A stretch of DNA of 34,821 nucleotides, taken from positions 1 to 34,821 of the forward strand of contig NZ_JAQFWP010000071.1 of NCBI RefSeq assembly GCF_027706745.1. Reading direction: 5' to 3'. Source of the DNA: Nocardiopsis suaedae. GTDB taxonomy: Bacteria > Actinomycetota > Actinomycetes > Streptosporangiales > Streptosporangiaceae. Positions 32,870-34,821 of this stretch are shown here, one piece after another. Position 1 is the first letter of the stretch. Each line of letters opens with the position of its first letter. Position numbers and translations under genes: made by a program. The notes beneath the pieces are model-generated. The model was given only the letters and a program-made list of their open reading frames with translations. It did not search any database and was not told the DNA's origin.

Positions 32870-34783
32870 ATGAGCATGGAGATGACCGCGTGGCACTCGC
32901 TGTACACGGCGATGCACGCGGAACAGGACAAGCGCCCCTTCTCTAAGGAGACGCTGAAACGCATCCTCGGATTCGCCGCCCCGCACCGCGTGCGGCTCGG
33001 CGCCTTCCTGGTGTTCAGCGTCGTCCTGGCGGTCCTGGCGGTGGCGACCCCGGTGCTGGCGGGTCGCGTGGTCAACGCCATCATCGACGGCCAGGACATG
33101 GGCCTGGTCGTGGGCCTCGCCGCGCTCATCGCCCTCATCGCCCTGGGCGAGGCGGGCTTCGGCCTCCTGAACCGCTGGCTGTCGGCGGGCCTGGGCGAGA
33201 GCCTGATCCTGGACCTGCGCACCGCCGTCTACGATCACGTGCAGCGCATGCCGGTCGCCTTCTTCACCCGCACCCGCACCGGCGCCCTCGTCAGCAGGCT
33301 GAACAACGACGTCATCGGGGCCCAGCGCGCGTTCAGCGACATCCTGTCCGGCGTCGTCAGCAACCTGGTGACGCTGCTGCTGACGCTGGTCGTGATGGTT
33401 AACATCTCCTGGCAGATCACCCTGCTGTCGCTGCTGCTCCTGCCCCTTTTCCTGATCCCCGCCCGGCGCATGGGCTCCCGCCTGGCGCGTCTGGAGCGCG
33501 AGTCGGCCCACCACGACGCCGCCATGGGCACCCAGATGACCGAGCGCTTCTCCGCCCCGGGCGCCACCCTGGTCAAGCTGTTCGGGCGCCCTGAGCACGA
33601 GTCGGCCGAGTTCGTCACGCGCGCGCGGCGGGTGCGCGACATCGGGGTGCGCACGGCGATGGTGCAGGAGGTCTTCTTCACCGCCCTGACGCTGGTCTCC
33701 GCCCTGGCCCTGGCCCTGGTCTACGGCCTGGGCGGCTACTACGTCTTCACCGGCGGCCTGGACTCGGGCTCGGTGGTCTCCATGGCGCTGCTGCTCACCC
33801 GCCTGTACGCGCCGCTGACCGCCCTGGCCAGCGCCCGCGTGGAGATCATGAGCGCGCTGGTCAGCTTCAGCCGCGTCTTCGAGGTGCTCGACCTGGAGCC
33901 GCTGGTCAAGGAGCGCCCCGACGCGCGGCCGGTCCCCGAGGGCCCCGCCGACGTGGAGTTCGACGGGGTCGGGTTCGGCTACCCCAAGGCGTCCGCGTTC
34001 TCCCTGGCCTCGCTGGAGGAGGTCGCCGACCTGGACGACCGCGACGAGGGGCAGGTGCTGCACGGGGTCTCCTTCCGGGCGGCGCCCGGCGAGACCGTGG
34101 CCCTGGTGGGCTCCTCGGGCGCCGGGAAGTCCACCATCGCCCAGCTCATCCCGCGCCTGTACGACGTGGACTCCGGGTCGGTGCGCGTCGGCGGGGCGGA
34201 CGTGCGCGAGCTGACCGCCGAGTCGCTGCGCCGCTCGGTCGGCATGGTCACCCAGGACGGACACCTGTTCCACGACACCGTCCGCGCCAATCTGCGCTTC
34301 GCCGCCCCCGAGGCCACCGACGGGCAGCTGTGGGACGCCCTGCGCCGGGCGCGGCTGGACGGCCTGGTCGCCGGGCTGCCCGACGGCCTGGACACCATCG
34401 TCGGGGAGCGCGGCTACCGCTTCTCCGGCGGCGAGCGGCAGCGGCTGACCATCGCCCGGCTGCTGCTGGCCTCCCCGCGCGTGGTGATCCTGGACGAGGC
34501 CACCTCCAGCTTGGACGCCACCTCCGAGGCGGCGGTGCAGGAGGCCCTGGCCGAGGCGCTGCACGGGCGCACGGCGGTGGTCATCGCCCACCGGCTGTCC
34601 ACGATCCAGGCGGCCGACCGGATCCTGGTGGTCGAGGAGGGCCGCATCGCCGAGCAGGGCTCCCACGAGGAGCTGCTCGCGGCGGGCGGCCGGTACAGCG
34701 AGCTGCACGGCACCCAGTTCGCGACCGCCGAGGCGGCGGCCGGTGCGGACGCGCCCTCCTCCCCCGCACTCGACCCGGCCTGA
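32870..34783 (+). CDS. ABC transporter, fused permease and ATPase (exporter type)
   Basis: A 637-residue half-transporter. Six membrane helices lie in about residues 25-320, with KTGxL-like coupling in FFTRTRTGALVSRLNND. The nucleotide-binding domain has Walker A GSSGAGKST (near 414-422), signature FSGGERQ (near 518), Walker B VVILDEATS (near 537-545) and the H-loop AHRLST. It works as a homodimer or heterodimer exporting lipids, drugs or peptides. ATG 32870 was chosen because relatives begin MSM. GTG 32819 lies only four bases after the -10. Confidence 0.9.
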   Translation: MSMEMTAWHSLYTAMHAEQDKRPFSKETLKRILGFAAPHRVRLGAFLVFSVVLAVLAVATPVLAGRVVNAIIDGQDMGLVVGLAALIALIALGEAGFGLLNRWLSAGLGESLILDLRTAVYDHVQRMPVAFFTRTRTGALVSRLNNDVIGAQRAFSDILSGVVSNLVTLLLTLVVMVNISWQITLLSLLLLPLFLIPARRMGSRLARLERESAHHDAAMGTQMTERFSAPGATLVKLFGRPEHESAEFVTRARRVRDIGVRTAMVQEVFFTALTLVSALALALVYGLGGYYVFTGGLDSGSVVSMALLLTRLYAPLTALASARVEIMSALVSFSRVFEVLDLEPLVKERPDARPVPEGPADVEFDGVGFGYPKASAFSLASLEEVADLDDRDEGQVLHGVSFRAAPGETVALVGSSGAGKSTIAQLIPRLYDVDSGSVRVGGADVRELTAESLRRSVGMVTQDGHLFHDTVRANLRFAAPEATDGQLWDALRRARLDGLVAGLPDGLDTIVGERGYRFSGGERQRLTIARLLLASPRVVILDEATSSLDATSEAAVQEALAEALHGRTAVVIAHRLSTIQAADRILVVEEGRIAEQGSHEELLAAGGRYSELHGTQFATAEAAAGADAPSSPALDPA

Positions 34784-34821
34784 CCCGCCGACGAGCACCG
34801 CCCCGCAGAGCAGCGCGGGTA

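Overview
This is a very GC-rich window (third codon positions almost all G or C) with actinobacterial families throughout: DUF3099, an MpaB/DUF2236 oxygenase, a PPOX-class protein, a zinc-independent S14/L28 pair under a Zur-type box, and a rifampin monooxygenase. Several genes look leaderless, with a TAnnnT hexamer 6-7 nt before the start codon, which is common in Actinobacteria. A filamentous actinomycete is near certain. A Nocardiopsis-like genus is my best guess from overall look only. No rRNA, tRNA, CRISPR array, phage or insertion sequence was seen.

Left part (1-9.8 kb): a Gfo/Idh/MocA oxidoreductase with a Cys cluster, a short ORF of a recognisable family, a double-hotdog thioesterase behind a perfect 12-bp palindrome, two alpha/beta hydrolases, a membrane-anchored small protein, an ATP-grasp protein, a conserved unknown protein, a CBS-BON protein, a TRIC channel, and a LysR regulator divergent from a PLP dehydratase. 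An elaborate AT-rich inverted repeat lies between the last two.

Middle (9.8-22.4 kb): the PLP dehydratase and a convergent voltage-gated-type K+ channel run into each other without stop codons, which suggests a deletion at their junction. Then come a PlsC-type acyltransferase, rifampin monooxygenase (rox) with a rifamycin-associated-element-like repeat in its leader, aminopeptidase P, a GNAT acetyltransferase, an alanine-glyoxylate-type aminotransferase, a DUF3099 protein, the MpaB-like oxygenase, an epoxide-hydrolase-like enzyme, a secreted protein of unknown function and a nitronate monooxygenase.

Right part (22.6-34.8 kb): a TauE/SafE exporter; a three-gene PTS operon (EIIC, EIIB, SIS-domain sugar isomerase) preceded by a HutC/DasR-like operator; PaiB; a Baeyer-Villiger-type monooxygenase; a PPOX protein; a small membrane protein; a roughly 0.8-kb non-coding stretch with a 29-nt exact repeat and nested GTGCAC palindromes; the Zur-box rpmB-rpsN operon; a second PLP dehydratase; a flavin-reductase-like protein; and an ABC exporter with a MerR/SoxR-like 19-bp-spacer promoter.

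Most genes are one- to three-gene transcription units and do not form one pathway. The clearest functional units are rox with its element (rifamycin resistance), the PTS operon (sugar uptake) and rpmB-rpsN (zinc-sparing ribosomal proteins). The most unusual material is regulatory DNA and the non-coding block at 29.6-30.4 kb. Family assignments come from reading the proteins, without a database search.
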